DNA of 64,000 bases, taken from Ralstonia sp. NFACC01 (lineage in GTDB: Bacteria > Pseudomonadota > Gammaproteobacteria > Burkholderiales > Burkholderiaceae). A model generated the notes under the pieces. That model was not told the origin of the DNA. It did no database searches and saw nothing but the letters and a program-made list of their open reading frames with translations. Position numbers and translations under genes: made by a program. The stretch covers positions 34,885 through 98,884 of the forward strand of contig NZ_FOWV01000011.1 of assembly GCF_900115545.1 (NCBI RefSeq), written 5' to 3'. Each line of letters begins with the position of its first letter. Position 1 is the first letter of the stretch. Shown piece after piece: positions 26,326-36,800 of this stretch.

Positions 26326-26801
26326 AGAGACATAACACCAAGCATGCGAAAGATCGTCGGTACGTCATAGGGCGCAAAGATCGTTCCGAGTTTTCTTGAG
26401 GCGGAAAGAGCTTCGCGCGGGGCCAACGGTTCGTCGACAACTTCACCACAGACCTCGAGCGACAAGTCTGTCGTTATCGAGAGGCGACCACAGTTCAGGA
26501 GATGCTGGAGGGTAACGTTGGTGATGGCACGATAGGTATCGATCCGGCCCTGCAATCCATACAGACGTTCGGTCTTCGCCGCAAACGTCGGGAGACGCGT
26601 CCTGCCACGATCTTTGTGCAACACGTTCCTCGACTGTTCCGGCAAGACCAGGGGCAAGACAAGGTAAGCCAGCAAAACACCATTCTTTTGTGGCCCCATC
26701 GCCCCATAGAATTCGGTGAAAAGCTCGGAAAACAGGAAGGGGTTGTTGTGCAGTATGAAGAGATTTTCGACTACGTCGATCTTCTTTTTTTGAGCTTCCA
26801 T
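26322..26801 (-). CDS. ABC-3C middle component
   Basis: A 159-residue, mostly helical protein encoded between the effector and the ATPase, overlapping both (31 and 4 bases). Its size, position and NPFLFSELFTEFY opening fit the middle component of ABC-three-component systems, thought to bridge ATPase and effector. No catalytic motif is seen. Confidence 0.72.
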   Translation of the reverse strand: MEAQKKKIDVVENLFILHNNPFLFSELFTEFYGAMGPQKNGVLLAYLVLPLVLPEQSRNVLHKDRGRTRLPTFAAKTERLYGLQGRIDTYRAITNVTLQHLLNCGRLSITTDLSLEVCGEVVDEPLAPREALSASRKLGTIFAPYDVPTIFRMLGVMSL

Positions 26802-27922
26802 TGCAATTGGCTGTTATTCATCTCAACGTGCAGCAGTCCATTGCGGAACCAGGTCGGCGAGTCGTCGTAACCTGGAAACTTCGGTGCCCCAGCGCCGTGG
26901 ACGTCATCATAGAAATCCTGTGACGCACGTATTTCATCGGCGCAGTTCCGCGCGGCCTTCCGGTAGGTCGCGTTAAAGACATCGAGGACATCGCTGTGAT
27001 AGCCCTTCCACCGAGATGGCTCAATCAGATAGCCCTTGATGTGCGTTTCGATCAGCGTCATCGCATTCTGATAGTGATGGATCGCATCGGGAATGACCTC
27101 CTCATAGTCAATGTCCAGGATCTTGCGGACGAACGGGTCCTGGGAGGTGCCCATCGGCACCTCGGATATGCGGCTAGGGTGAGGCTTCTCCGGAAAATAT
27201 CGAGTCGCCTTTCCGTGAATTTCGTACAACTCCTTCAGCTTCGTATCAAAATCGCGGAAATCGATTTCCCAAGTTGCCCCCTTGGGTTGGTCGGCACGAC
27301 AGACGAAGCCAAGCAAGGCGTCCATCATCGGACCTTTGTTTTCGGCTGGGACACGGAGCTGCTCGATCTGGATCGATTTGTATAGTTCACTGAGGTCCGG
27401 CGCCGATGCTTCGATGTAGATCTTCGGCACAATAAGCTCCAGTAGGTCGCGGCGAATCGGATCGAGGATCCAGTCCTGTAACTCCAGAACCTTGCTACGC
27501 TTGGCCTGCTGGTCGGTGCCCTGGGCGACTTCGAACTCATCGGCATGAGCCGCATGGATTTCGCATAGCAGGTCCAGTCGCGCTGCACGCCCCTTTTCGT
27601 TCCAGTATCGCAATCGGGCCGTGGTGCCAAAAGCTTGAGTCGTGAAAAGGATGAGCGAGGCGTATCGTTCTTGGGGGAACCGCGCATCCATCCAGTTGTA
27701 CACCGTATTCCAGAAGTTCTCGCTGCCATCCGTCAGAGGTTTGCTGTGATACCGCTTTACCTCAAACTGCGTGTGCCCTTCGAGCGTGATGTCCCCCAAT
27801 CGCTCTATGAGAAGCTTCTGGTCGGGCTTTAGCGCGAAGCACTGCGCCACAGCTACGCAGAGCTGATAGACCGTCGCTCTTGTGGATGCGGTCGCGTCCG
27901 ATCGCGAACCCTTTTTCGTCAT
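26771..27922 (-). CDS. ABC-3C effector with nuclease-like N-terminus
   Basis: A 383-residue protein. The N-terminal part has E40-x3-D44-x9-E54-V-K56 (GDITLEGHTQFEVKRY), the pattern of a restriction-endonuclease fold like DUF4297/Cap4 nucleases. The rest resembles an ABC-3C C-terminal domain that docks on the middle component. The start at ATG 27922 has GGAG eight bases upstream; a GTG at 27931 is too close to it. Predicted role: DNA cleavage once the ATPase detects an invader. Confidence 0.72.
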   Translation of the reverse strand: MTKKGSRSDATASTRATVYQLCVAVAQCFALKPDQKLLIERLGDITLEGHTQFEVKRYHSKPLTDGSENFWNTVYNWMDARFPQERYASLILFTTQAFGTTARLRYWNEKGRAARLDLLCEIHAAHADEFEVAQGTDQQAKRSKVLELQDWILDPIRRDLLELIVPKIYIEASAPDLSELYKSIQIEQLRVPAENKGPMMDALLGFVCRADQPKGATWEIDFRDFDTKLKELYEIHGKATRYFPEKPHPSRISEVPMGTSQDPFVRKILDIDYEEVIPDAIHHYQNAMTLIETHIKGYLIEPSRWKGYHSDVLDVFNATYRKAARNCADEIRASQDFYDDVHGAGAPKFPGYDDSPTWFRNGLLHVEMNNSQLQWKLKKRRST

Positions 27923-28279
27923 GCCCAACACTCCGTGAGCCTATTTCCGCGCCTAGACGCCACCTCGCAGGCGCAGTCGTGGATGATTACATCCTCAAAA
28001 TGCTCTTTCACTCGAACGTGTGATTATGAAATATATTCCGGTGCATGGCAGTTTCACATAACCCAACTTAAGGAGGGGCTGCTGAAGGCATGCCAATCGA
28101 CCCACAGGCGCATAACTGCGCCCGTGCAGCGCCAAAATGGACCCTATGCGCCTTCCACCGTTCAGCGGGAGCATTAGCGACCCTTGGAGTAATTGGGCTT
28201 GCCCTCGGAGCCATTCGTTAGGCGCCGCTTCGCGTGGTACAAAAGACCGTAGTCCAAGCATCTGCCGGAATGTCAGAAG
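27923..28279. other. Gap upstream of the defence operon
   Basis: It should hold the leftward promoter of the ABC-3C operon, although I find no clear -35/-10 pair. It also contains the weak dif-like sequence described separately. Confidence 0.45.
28051..28078 (+). repeat. Weak third dif-like site
   Basis: GTTTCACATAA, CCCAAC and TTAAGGAGGGG align with the right junction at 19 of 28 positions by hand, best in the XerD-type arm (9 of 11). It lies on the far side of the ABC-3C operon from the prophage. Chance similarity cannot be excluded. Confidence 0.3.
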
Positions 28280-28866
28280 CTAGATCACGATCAAATTCCC
28301 GCCGTCCGCCTTTGCCGGCTCGGACGATATAAGCGCAAGAAGTTCGTCGTCTCCTGCTGTCAGTCCCGACATATCCTTGACGTGCGCCACCAGTTCTTTC
28401 AAATCGCGCGGACGGCATCTCGGTCGCCTGGGCAAAGATCCATTTTCAGATTGCATCCAACTGCGCCCCCGCAGCTTGACCGCCTGGCCGTTGGTCTTGA
28501 TGCGGCCGACTAGCAGCGTTTCCTGATGCGTGCGCTCGAACTCGCGGCCCAGGCCGCGCCCGGCCAAGTAGTCGCGTAGCGCCTGATGACCGGTGCGGGC
28601 ACATGCACCTCCGGGGCTCGGCTCCCCTTTCCCGCGAACGACAGCGTCCACGTGCCTCGCTAGTCCGCGGCCGGATCCTGTCGCTGCAGATCGCCGATGG
28701 TTACCTGCGCCTGCTCCGAGATCCGCTGTCCAGGTGCGTAGTCGAAGCGCAACAGACACTGTATCCGTGCTGTGCGGGCATCGCCGTGTGGCAGGTCCCG
28801 GCGATGCTGCTCAGGAACTGCCATTGCGCCTCGGTAAAGCCGCTCAAGGTAGAGGCTGATCCTGCA
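28280..28866 (-). pseudogene. Decayed tyrosine recombinase (DUF3701 type)
   Basis: Minus-strand frames in pieces match the catalytic half of the intact recombinase next door: FTEAQWQFLSSIA, then in another frame ARIQCLLRFDY, ISEQAQVTIGDLQ, an in-frame TAG, TWTLSFAGKG, VPAPVI, and after a further shift ALRDYLAGRGLGREF. At least two frameshifts and a stop make it dead. The last 60 residues before the stop at 28280 do not look like recombinase. Confidence 0.7.
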
Positions 28867-30567
28867 TCAGCGCTTGCCAAACGCATCACCAATTTGCCGA
28901 GATCTTTTCACATCGTCGCCGTGCAGATAGATCGACGTCGTCGAGATGGACGCATGCCGCAGGTTGTCTCGCACAGTGGTCAGCTCTGCGCCGCGCTCCA
29001 GAGCATGGGTGGCGTGCGTATGCCGCATCCAATGTGGACTGGCCTTTCGGAGCTTCTCAGCCAGCACAGGGTGATCGCCTTCAATCACGTCGGCCGCCGT
29101 CAGGAAGAACCGTTTGACCACATACCAAAGGCGCGCCCCGGTGATCCCGCCGTTGGGGTCTAGCCCTAGCGCGCCGATCAGTGAGGTTCGCGGATCCCAA
29201 CGCGTCTGCGTCACTGGCAATCCTCGCTCCACCAGATAGCGATCAAGCGCTGCTCGCGCCAGCGGCGGCAGCGCGACCTTCCCGACGCGACCGCCCTTCC
29301 CCACCAGGTGGATCCACTGATCAGTCTGCCGATCTGTTTCGATATCACCGAGCTTCCCCGAAACGAGCTCGTTCGCACGCAAGCCACACCCATAGCCGAA
29401 ATCCAATACAAAGCGCAGCCGCCGAGCGGCTGGCGCCTCCCAGCCATACGACCACTCCAGTCCATCGGCGATGGTCCGCACCAGCGCCCATTCGCCCTCG
29501 GTAAAAGCATGCGAGGCATCCAACGCGGCCGTTCTGCCGCCGCCGCGGACCTTGATGCCCGCGAACGGGTTGGCCAGCACGTAGCGCTGCTGAATCATCC
29601 AGCGGAACATGGCCCCCAACACGGACAACGCGTAGGCGATCGAGCGGGCCGACAACCCGTCCGTGAATGGCCGCCATTCGACGGAGGTGCGTGGGCGCGC
29701 CGGGCCGACCCAGCGTTCCCGCGGCGTCGGCCGGCGCAGGAAGCTCCGGTAAGCAATCGCGTCCTCGGTGGTGAGCGACGACAGCGGCCGACCGCGTTCG
29801 ACGATCGCCCACAAGATCAGGCGCTCTGCTTCTTTACGGTACGCCCGCTGGGTCGCGGGCGATTCGTGCAGCGACAGCCAAGCCTGGACGGCCTCGTAGT
29901 CATTGTCGGCGGTGAGCACGCAAGACTCGCGCGGCGCGCGGAATTGCCCCTGAGAGCCGTCAACCTCGTTCGGCAGGCGCAATTGCTCCCACGGCACCAC
30001 CACGCCGCGGACCTGCTCTGCGATCAGCGCCCGGGCACGCTCGGTCAATTCCGGGTGCTCGGCAAAGAACGCCTCGATACGCCGCGCGCTGGCCTGCCCC
30101 AAGCCGGGAATGACGGCCCACCAGCGGCGTCGGCGCGGCACGCGTACGGTCAGGTCGGCCAGGGTGTCGATGCCGGCAGCGCGTAGCGCGGCGACAGTGC
30201 GCGCGTCCAGCCACAGTTCCACGTCATCGCTGATAAGCGGGGCTGGCACCGGCAGCGCGCGGAGCAGCTCGACCGCTTGGTCGGCGGCCCTGCCCTGTTT
30301 GGCGCGCTCGGTTGCCAGCATCTCAAACAGCGCGGCCAGATCGTCGCGCTGCCGCCGGCGTGCAAATGTGGCGAGCTGACGCCGGATGCGGCCTAACACG
30401 CCGCGTGAGGACTGCCCTGGCGTCAGGCGCTCGCCCAGGTAGCGCTCAACGGCATCGCGGGTCGACAAGCCGGCATGCCAGGCACGCAGCGCCGCCAGTT
30501 CGGCGGCATCGGGGAACTCAGACGGGGTGCCGACGGCAGGATCGACGGGAAGCAGACGCGTTTTCAT
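28867..30567 (-). CDS. Tyrosine recombinase/integrase with DUF3701 N-terminus
   Basis: A 566-residue protein. The N-terminal ~220 residues are DUF3701-like (helical, with a GLGQASARRIEAF helix-hairpin-helix). Next come a core-binding domain (about 225-345) and a catalytic domain with Arg in GCGLRANEL, Lys in GKGGRVGK, HWMRHTHATH, LRHASISTTSIY and the nucleophile Tyr. All catalytic residues are present, so it is probably active. This large class marks island-type elements in Ralstonia and relatives. It is not part of the prophage. Confidence 0.9.
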   Translation of the reverse strand: MKTRLLPVDPAVGTPSEFPDAAELAALRAWHAGLSTRDAVERYLGERLTPGQSSRGVLGRIRRQLATFARRRQRDDLAALFEMLATERAKQGRAADQAVELLRALPVPAPLISDDVELWLDARTVAALRAAGIDTLADLTVRVPRRRRWWAVIPGLGQASARRIEAFFAEHPELTERARALIAEQVRGVVVPWEQLRLPNEVDGSQGQFRAPRESCVLTADNDYEAVQAWLSLHESPATQRAYRKEAERLILWAIVERGRPLSSLTTEDAIAYRSFLRRPTPRERWVGPARPRTSVEWRPFTDGLSARSIAYALSVLGAMFRWMIQQRYVLANPFAGIKVRGGGRTAALDASHAFTEGEWALVRTIADGLEWSYGWEAPAARRLRFVLDFGYGCGLRANELVSGKLGDIETDRQTDQWIHLVGKGGRVGKVALPPLARAALDRYLVERGLPVTQTRWDPRTSLIGALGLDPNGGITGARLWYVVKRFFLTAADVIEGDHPVLAEKLRKASPHWMRHTHATHALERGAELTTVRDNLRHASISTTSIYLHGDDVKRSRQIGDAFGKR

Positions 30568-30596
30568 GGAATCGAGTTTAGTGCTTCCATGCGGCT

Positions 30597-30622
30597 ATTG
30601 CGATAAGAATAGTTATCGCAAT
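30597..30622. repeat. Recombinase-core-like palindrome before integrase
   Basis: Arms ATTGCGATAA and TTATCGCAAT (perfect, 10 bases) flank the 6-base spacer GAATAG, 29 bases upstream of the integrase ATG. Inverted arms with a 6-8 base centre are the layout of tyrosine-recombinase crossover sites. It could equally be an operator controlling the integrase. Confidence 0.55.
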
Positions 30623-30804
30623 GGATCGATATGGCGACGACATGCCACATCCACTCCCATTCACCGGCGGGACACACGCGAGAGGCGTCTGTGGTGAACG
30701 GTTGCCCCCCGTGGACTATGGCGTGCGCCAGATCCAAGATTCCATCACAGTGCTTGGTGGTAGATCCGAATGCCGGCGCGGAACCTCGTCAACAAGTCCT
30801 CACG

Positions 30805-32838
30805 TCAAGGGACGCTGCTCAACGTGAATGTGAGGCTTCCCGTCGAATTCCCGTTGTGAGTCAAGTTAATGGTGTACGTACCGGTTGCGGGTAACGTGAG
30901 GGTTCCGGTGGATGAAGCCCCACACCAGAATTGCTGAAAGTACAAATTCGAACCATCCGGATTCTTCATGTTCAGGTAGTAACAGCCCATGGTGACTTGA
31001 CTTGTCGCGAGGCTGACTTTCTGCCCGGCTGTCCCACTGAACGTGAGTTGGCCATCCTGACCTGCCACAGTTGTCGTGAGCGTCACCGGCGAACCACCAA
31101 TAGAGATCGTTCCAGTAACAGTCGTTGGTACGGTGGTAACAGTGAACGTGTAACTGCCAGTGGTTGTCCCCGAGTGGCCCGCCAAGATGGTGTACGTTCC
31201 TGCAGCCGGTAGAGTTAGTGGGCCGATGGTTGACGATCCACATGTGTACGATCGGCTGTACAAGCTAGTCCCGTCAGGATTCAGCACCGTTAGGAAATAG
31301 CAGGCGGAGGCGCTCTGATTGATGTTGATATGCTGTCCTGCTGTACCGCTAAAGGAAACCTTCCCGTCCTGGCCGGGTGCAGTTGTGGAAACGGTAGCTG
31401 ACGAGCCATCGACTGTAACCGTTCCAGTCGCGTCAGGCGGCACGCTGTACAGCGTGAAGGTCAAGCTCCCGGTGGAGTCCCCGTCGTGCCCAAGGTAAAT
31501 GGTGTAGATGCCAGTAGCCGGCAGAGTTATCGGATCGACAAATAGGCTGCCTGTAAAGTGATTTGCATACAAGTTCGTACCGCTCGGGCTCAAAATCGCA
31601 ATGTTGTACCAGCCCATTGTGTCCTGACTGGTCAAGAGACTAATACGCGTTCCCGCAGTACCACTAAACGTAAGGCTGCCATCTTGCCCAGGTGTGGTGG
31701 TAGTCAAAGTAGTAGATGCTCCACCGGGCGATATTGTGCCGGTCACATTTGCAGGGACGCTGCTCAAGGTAAACGAAATACTGCCAGTGTCGGAGCCGCT
31801 CGGGGCTACCATCAATGTGTAGGTGCCAGTAAGGGGCAGAGATGTGGTGTCGAGAAGTGTCCCATTGCATAAGTTGATGTTGGATCCGGCACTTCCATCC
31901 GGTTGAATCAACTGGATAGCACCATTGCTGCATGAACTGAAGCTGGAGCTTGTGATCTTTAACCTGATCTTTTGGCCGCCGATAGCATCGAACAGGATCA
32001 AGCCAATTTTTGCTGCAGTGGCGATCGAAACGGTCTGAGTACCACCGATGGTCATGCGGCCAGCCTGGGTGACATCCGCAGCAACATGCGGAGGGGGCGG
32101 GACAAAGAAATCCTGCGTGCTTGTAGCTCGACCATTTGGCGTCGTTACGGCCAGCTTCCCGGACGTCGAGAGCGTCGGCACACTTGTAGTAAGGCTCGAC
32201 GCTGTCGCAGCACTGACTGGTGCGACACGCGTATTGAACGTCAGATTGTTCTCATTAAGCACCGTCTGAAAGTTCGTTCCGCTAACGCTCACGGAACTCC
32301 CAGCAACACCGACCGTAGGGCTAAATCCCGTGATCGTCGGCGCCATACCCTGTCCAACGGAAAACGCGGCAGAACTCGTGGCGCTTCCGCCGGGTGAGCT
32401 CACCGAAATAGCACCGGTGGTGGCCCCTGTGGGCACTTGAACTACGAGCTGCGTGGCAGACGCTGAGGTGATTGAGGCTGCCGTGCCGTTAAACGTGACC
32501 GAGTTCTGGCTGGCGGTCGAGGAGTAACCCGAGCCGGAAATCGTGACAGTTGAACCCACCGGACCGCTTTGTGGTGAAAACTGAAGAATGCTGACTGCAG
32601 CGGTGTTGCGTGTGATTGAGGTGATATTTCCCGCAGCATCGTACGAATAGCCCGCAACGTTTCCCGATGAGTCACTGACTCCCGTTAAACGCCCCAGATT
32701 GTCATAGCCAAAGTTGTAGACAGCAGCCCTCGCAGATGCGGTACTTAGTAGACCGCTCGCGACCAGCAAAGAACACAGGAACGTACGGCCGAGCATCTGC
32801 AGAAACACGCGTTCACCAACCATTATTCGAGCGTACAT
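30805..32838 (-). CDS. Secreted YD/TIG protein with beta repeats (short form)
   Basis: A 677-residue protein. It has a Sec signal peptide ending near ASARA, two YD-type repeats (YNFGYDNLGRLTGV, GYSYDAAGNITSI), two IPT/TIG domains, a divergent beta domain, then three ~115-residue repeats of the type VP..TGT...G...TLTTT.PGQ.G.LTFSGTAGQ, each ending in GSLTFTL. The fold of the repeats resembles bacterial pre-peptidase C-terminal (PPC) domains. The start is fixed by GGGAGA five bases before ATG 32838. It stops right after a repeat, with no toxin domain. Likely an exported surface or matrix protein. Confidence 0.75.
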   Translation of the reverse strand: MYARIMVGERVFLQMLGRTFLCSLLVASGLLSTASARAAVYNFGYDNLGRLTGVSDSSGNVAGYSYDAAGNITSITRNTAAVSILQFSPQSGPVGSTVTISGSGYSSTASQNSVTFNGTAASITSASATQLVVQVPTGATTGAISVSSPGGSATSSAAFSVGQGMAPTITGFSPTVGVAGSSVSVSGTNFQTVLNENNLTFNTRVAPVSAATASSLTTSVPTLSTSGKLAVTTPNGRATSTQDFFVPPPPHVAADVTQAGRMTIGGTQTVSIATAAKIGLILFDAIGGQKIRLKITSSSFSSCSNGAIQLIQPDGSAGSNINLCNGTLLDTTSLPLTGTYTLMVAPSGSDTGSISFTLSSVPANVTGTISPGGASTTLTTTTPGQDGSLTFSGTAGTRISLLTSQDTMGWYNIAILSPSGTNLYANHFTGSLFVDPITLPATGIYTIYLGHDGDSTGSLTFTLYSVPPDATGTVTVDGSSATVSTTAPGQDGKVSFSGTAGQHININQSASACYFLTVLNPDGTSLYSRSYTCGSSTIGPLTLPAAGTYTILAGHSGTTTGSYTFTVTTVPTTVTGTISIGGSPVTLTTTVAGQDGQLTFSGTAGQKVSLATSQVTMGCYYLNMKNPDGSNLYFQQFWCGASSTGTLTLPATGTYTINLTHNGNSTGSLTFTLSSVP

Positions 32839-33201
32839 GCTGTTCTCCCAGGTCAAACAGCACCTAGGACAAACTCTAGGAAACTGTTACCTCAACACGG
32901 CGACTTCAAAACTCAACCGAAATACATTTTTAGTGTGACCGCTTCAAATTCAGGGCAGCTCGACCGCACCTTACCGATCATGGGTTTCGGGAAGAACTGC
33001 TGTCATCCCCATGCAAAGTCAGTGAAGGCAGAATTAATTGCCCGCACCCGCTCACAGCACGACGGCTCCCGCCGCGGCTTCGGACATTGGGCCAGGTATA
33101 GCGGCGGCAGCTAACGTATCTCCAAATACAACTAGAGAAGCGACGACCTGCCCGAGGCGGCGCCAATCTCAATCCGCAAAGTCACCGGAATTTTGATGTG
33201 G
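32839..33201. other. Gap upstream of short YD protein
   Basis: No gene is seen. The stretch should contain the leftward promoter and leader of the YD gene. Confidence 0.4.
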
Positions 33202-33804
33202 TCACCCTTTTAAATCATCTGAATTATGATTCCACAAAGCAGCGACAACTCCATATATGAACATTGTTAAAAATTCTATGCTGCCGATGATGCGCCTCAC
33301 CATTCCCCTACGTCCATTTATATCCAATACGGCGAGTTGCCGCCAAGCAAAAACATTTCCATTGTGTTTCGCCGCCTCTAGATAATGGATGGCCATCTCC
33401 AAATCTTGTGGAACCCCCCTACCCTCCAAATACGCAACACCAAGGCGGAATTGCGAAGGGGAATAGCCTGCATTCGCAGATTTCTTATACCAAGTTATCG
33501 CATCATTGAATCTCCCCTGTCGTGCAAGTAATCCCCCGAGATAGAAAGCACCGCTTGCCGAGCGAAGCTTGGCTGCCCGCGTGTACCAATGTTCGGCTTC
33601 TTCTTGGCTCGCACGAATTCCCTTACCCTGCGAATACATCCAACCGAGGAAGACTTGGCTCTCGGCATGACCTGACTGAGCTAACTTGTAATAGATTTCG
33701 TATGCTTTCGAATAGTCGGCCCTCTTACACAGTTTTGAGGCTTTAGTGAGTAGTTCAGCAACACTAGGTTCACCGCTCGTCTCCTGCTCTTCAGTGCGAT
33801 TCAT
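33202..33804 (-). CDS. Sel1-repeat protein with C-terminal helix; possible immunity protein
   Basis: A 200-residue protein with about four Sel1-type repeats (AQSGHAESQVFLGWMYSQGKG, AGYSPSQFRLGVAYLEGRG and others) and a C-terminal hydrophobic helix (IEFLTMFIYGVVAALW). It begins 29 bases after the stop of an RHS protein and is AT-rich compared with it. Sel1 proteins often neighbour polymorphic toxins as immunity or adaptor proteins, so it may protect against the RHS C-terminus. No signal peptide is seen. Confidence 0.65.
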   Translation of the reverse strand: MNRTEEQETSGEPSVAELLTKASKLCKRADYSKAYEIYYKLAQSGHAESQVFLGWMYSQGKGIRASQEEAEHWYTRAAKLRSASGAFYLGGLLARQGRFNDAITWYKKSANAGYSPSQFRLGVAYLEGRGVPQDLEMAIHYLEAAKHNGNVFAWRQLAVLDINGRRGMVRRIIGSIEFLTMFIYGVVAALWNHNSDDLKG

Positions 33805-33832
33805 TTCTATACTCCCATGCGCTGCGAGGAGG

Positions 33833-36800
33833 TTAATTTATTCCTGGCGGGGGCGGTGGTGGCTTTGAATTAGATGACGCAGGCCGGGTTAATGTCGGCG
33901 GCGGTGGAGGTGTTGGGGGCGGCTCCGCGTCCTGATGGAGCCCCTTCGCGAGCCCCCTAATGATGCCAATAATTGTTCGGGTCTGTGGAGTTAATAGCCC
34001 GAAGTATCCTTCCCCAAATGCGCAAGCAGCTGCGCCGGCGCCTGCAGTGGCCAATCCTGCTGCTGCCGCTGCGTTGCCAGGCTCACCATACGTGGCTGCT
34101 TCATCGAGTGTCACATTCATTCCGCCGCCAAGCGTGCTCATTATGAACAGGCCCAGAGGATCTACATACCTTAGCGGGTTCCCTTGGGCATATGCGTATG
34201 CATTCGGTCCGCCGCCGAACCCTATCGGATCCGCCGACACGAAGCGCCCGAACCCCGGGTGGTAATACCGGGCTCGGTAATAGTACAGTCCGGTCCCATC
34301 GTTTTCCCGTCCGGTGTACTGCGCCGCACTGGTGTTGCTCTCACCGCTCACCATGGTGGCTCCATAGGGCTCGTACCCGTAACTGGTCTTGACCGTTCCC
34401 GTGCTATCGGTAAGCGCCACCGTATTGCCCAACGCATCGGTTACGAAGCTGCGAGCCCCTAGTGCGGTGTCCGTGCGGCTAAAGGTCTGGTCAACATCCA
34501 GCCCCGTTAGGAGGTTGGCCGTCACCGTGTTTGAAGCGTTCAGCTCCTGCACAACATTGAGCCCGTCGTACATAAAGGCGGTCGTAGTGCTGCCAATGGT
34601 CTTCGTATTGCGTCGACCGACCGCATCGTAGATAAAGCCCGCCGTTGCGCCGCCCGTCAATGCGCTGAGCCGACTACGCGAGTCCCACGCGTAGGTCAGG
34701 GTGCCATCAGTGAGCAAATTGCCATTCGCATCGTAGGTCAGGTTGGCGCCGGCCCAGCTGGTCAGCCGGTTGTTGGCATCATAGGCGGCGCCACTCACCG
34801 CGGCGGGCAGCGTCATGCTGGCCAAGGTGCCACCCATCTGGATGCGTCTCCCGCCAGCGTCGTATGCATAGCTCAGATCACCCAACCCTGTGCCACCATT
34901 GACGTAGTTGATTGCGGTGAGCTGGCCCGCCACGTCATAGGTGTAACTCGCTACCACGCCGTTCGGTAACGTCAAGCTGGAGCGTCGATTGCCTGCATCG
35001 TAGGTGAACCCTACTTGAGCACCGCCCTGTGTAATGCCGGTTAGGCGGTTTGCATTGTCATAGGCGTAGCTAACTGCGGTCTGTCCTGCCACCGTCATAT
35101 TGGTTCGACGGCTGGCCGCATCATAGCCGTAGCTGACACTGCCTTTTGGCGCCGTCTCGCTGGTCAGTCGATCTAGACTGTCGTAGCTGCGCGAGACACT
35201 TCCACCAACGCTGTCGACGACCTGCGTAATACGGTTACCCGCATCATACGTATAGCTGACCGTCGCATCCGGCGAACTTGGCGTGCCTCCAACCAGCGTT
35301 TGCCCATAGGCTGCCGCAGTGCGCCGACTCAGCCCATCGTAGCTGAAAGTCGCGATCTTACCGTTGCGGTCGGTCACCTGCGTCAGGTTGTTGGCCCCGT
35401 CGTAGCCGTAGCTTACGGTGTGGCTCAACGGGTCGGTCTTGCTGGCAAGCCGGTCTTTCGCATCATAGGTAAAGGTGGTCTGTCCACTGCGCGCGTCTGT
35501 CAGTGTCGTCAGGTTGCCGTTGCCATCGTAGGCAAACGTGATGGCGTTGCCGACCGCATCGGTAAGCTTGACCGGCAGGCTTCGCCCGCTGTAGTCATAG
35601 CGCGTGAGATTGCCCAAGGGATCCGAGATCGACAGAAGCCGCCCCGCCCCGTCGGTATAGCGGTTGACTGTGCGTCCCAGCGGGTCCGTCACCGCAAAGA
35701 GATCTCCGTCGTTATATGCAAGCGTGGTCACGTTACCCAGTGCATCTGTCACAGAGGTGGCCTGCCCAACTACGTTGTATGCGAACTGCACCGTATGCCC
35801 TAACGGGTCGGCAACCGAGATACGGTTACCCGCACTGTCATAGCTGTACGTGGTGGTATGACCGAGCCCATCGGTGACCGATGTCACTTGGTTGAACGTG
35901 GGCTCATAGGTATAGGAGACTGCTACCGCTTGTGACGTACCCGCAAGCCAGGTAACACTGGTGATGTTGCCTATCGAGTCGTAGGTGTACGCCGTCTTGC
36001 GCCCCAACGCATCGGTCTTCGACAGCAGCAGATTGGTGCCAGCCTGCCGCTCGAACGTGGCCGTTTGTGCTTCGGGCAAGCCGAAGGAATTGGTTGCACT
36101 GGTAACGTAGCCGCTACTGTTGAATACCGCCCTGCGCACCTTGCCGCGCGGATCGGTCACATCGGTTTGCGTAACGTTGCCATTCGTATCAAGTGTGTAA
36201 GCAAACTGGTACACGCCTCCATCAGCGAGCGTCTGCTGGCTGACTCTATTGTTGGTGTCGTACCGATTCGTGACCATCAATTGCCCGTTCGGTTTGGTGA
36301 CCGTGAGCATGTTGTTTGACGTGTCGTAAGCGTACTTCTCAACGCCACCGTCCGCGTCGGTCACCTGTGCGAGACGACCGCCGGAGTCATATTGATAACC
36401 GACGGTCCGTCCGATGCTGTCCGTGGCCTGCGTGACCCGATTCGAGCTGTCATAGGTCAGGTTGATGTAGCGGCCATCCGGATTAGCAATCTGTGTCAGG
36501 TTGGCGTTAGCATCTCGCGTCAAAGTCAACTTGTTGCCTAACCGGTCGTAAAACTCGCGCAGTGCTGCACCACGACTGCTGGAACAGCCCGGACAATCGT
36601 AGAAGTACATAACGCGGCCGTCGCGCATTCTCAACTTCCATTTGCCCCCGACATAGCTGATGACTGCACCGTAGTACTCGCTTGGAGTCGCGGTGTGTGT
36701 GTAGACCGCATCGGTCCAACTGGTTCCTGCCGAGGTCCGTACGAAGTGAACGCGACCCCCATCCGGCAAGATCAGATCCTGATAGGTGTACGGGTTCATA

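Noticed and set aside
28061..28223. Integron attC-like ends (ACCCAAC ... GTTAGGC)
   Set aside because: At 163 bases the span is long, the inner boxes do not pair, and gene orientation does not fit a cassette.
28867..30567. Integrase as the prophage's own integrase
   Set aside because: It lies 5 kb outside the dif-like boundary, beyond the defence operon and a recombinase wreck.
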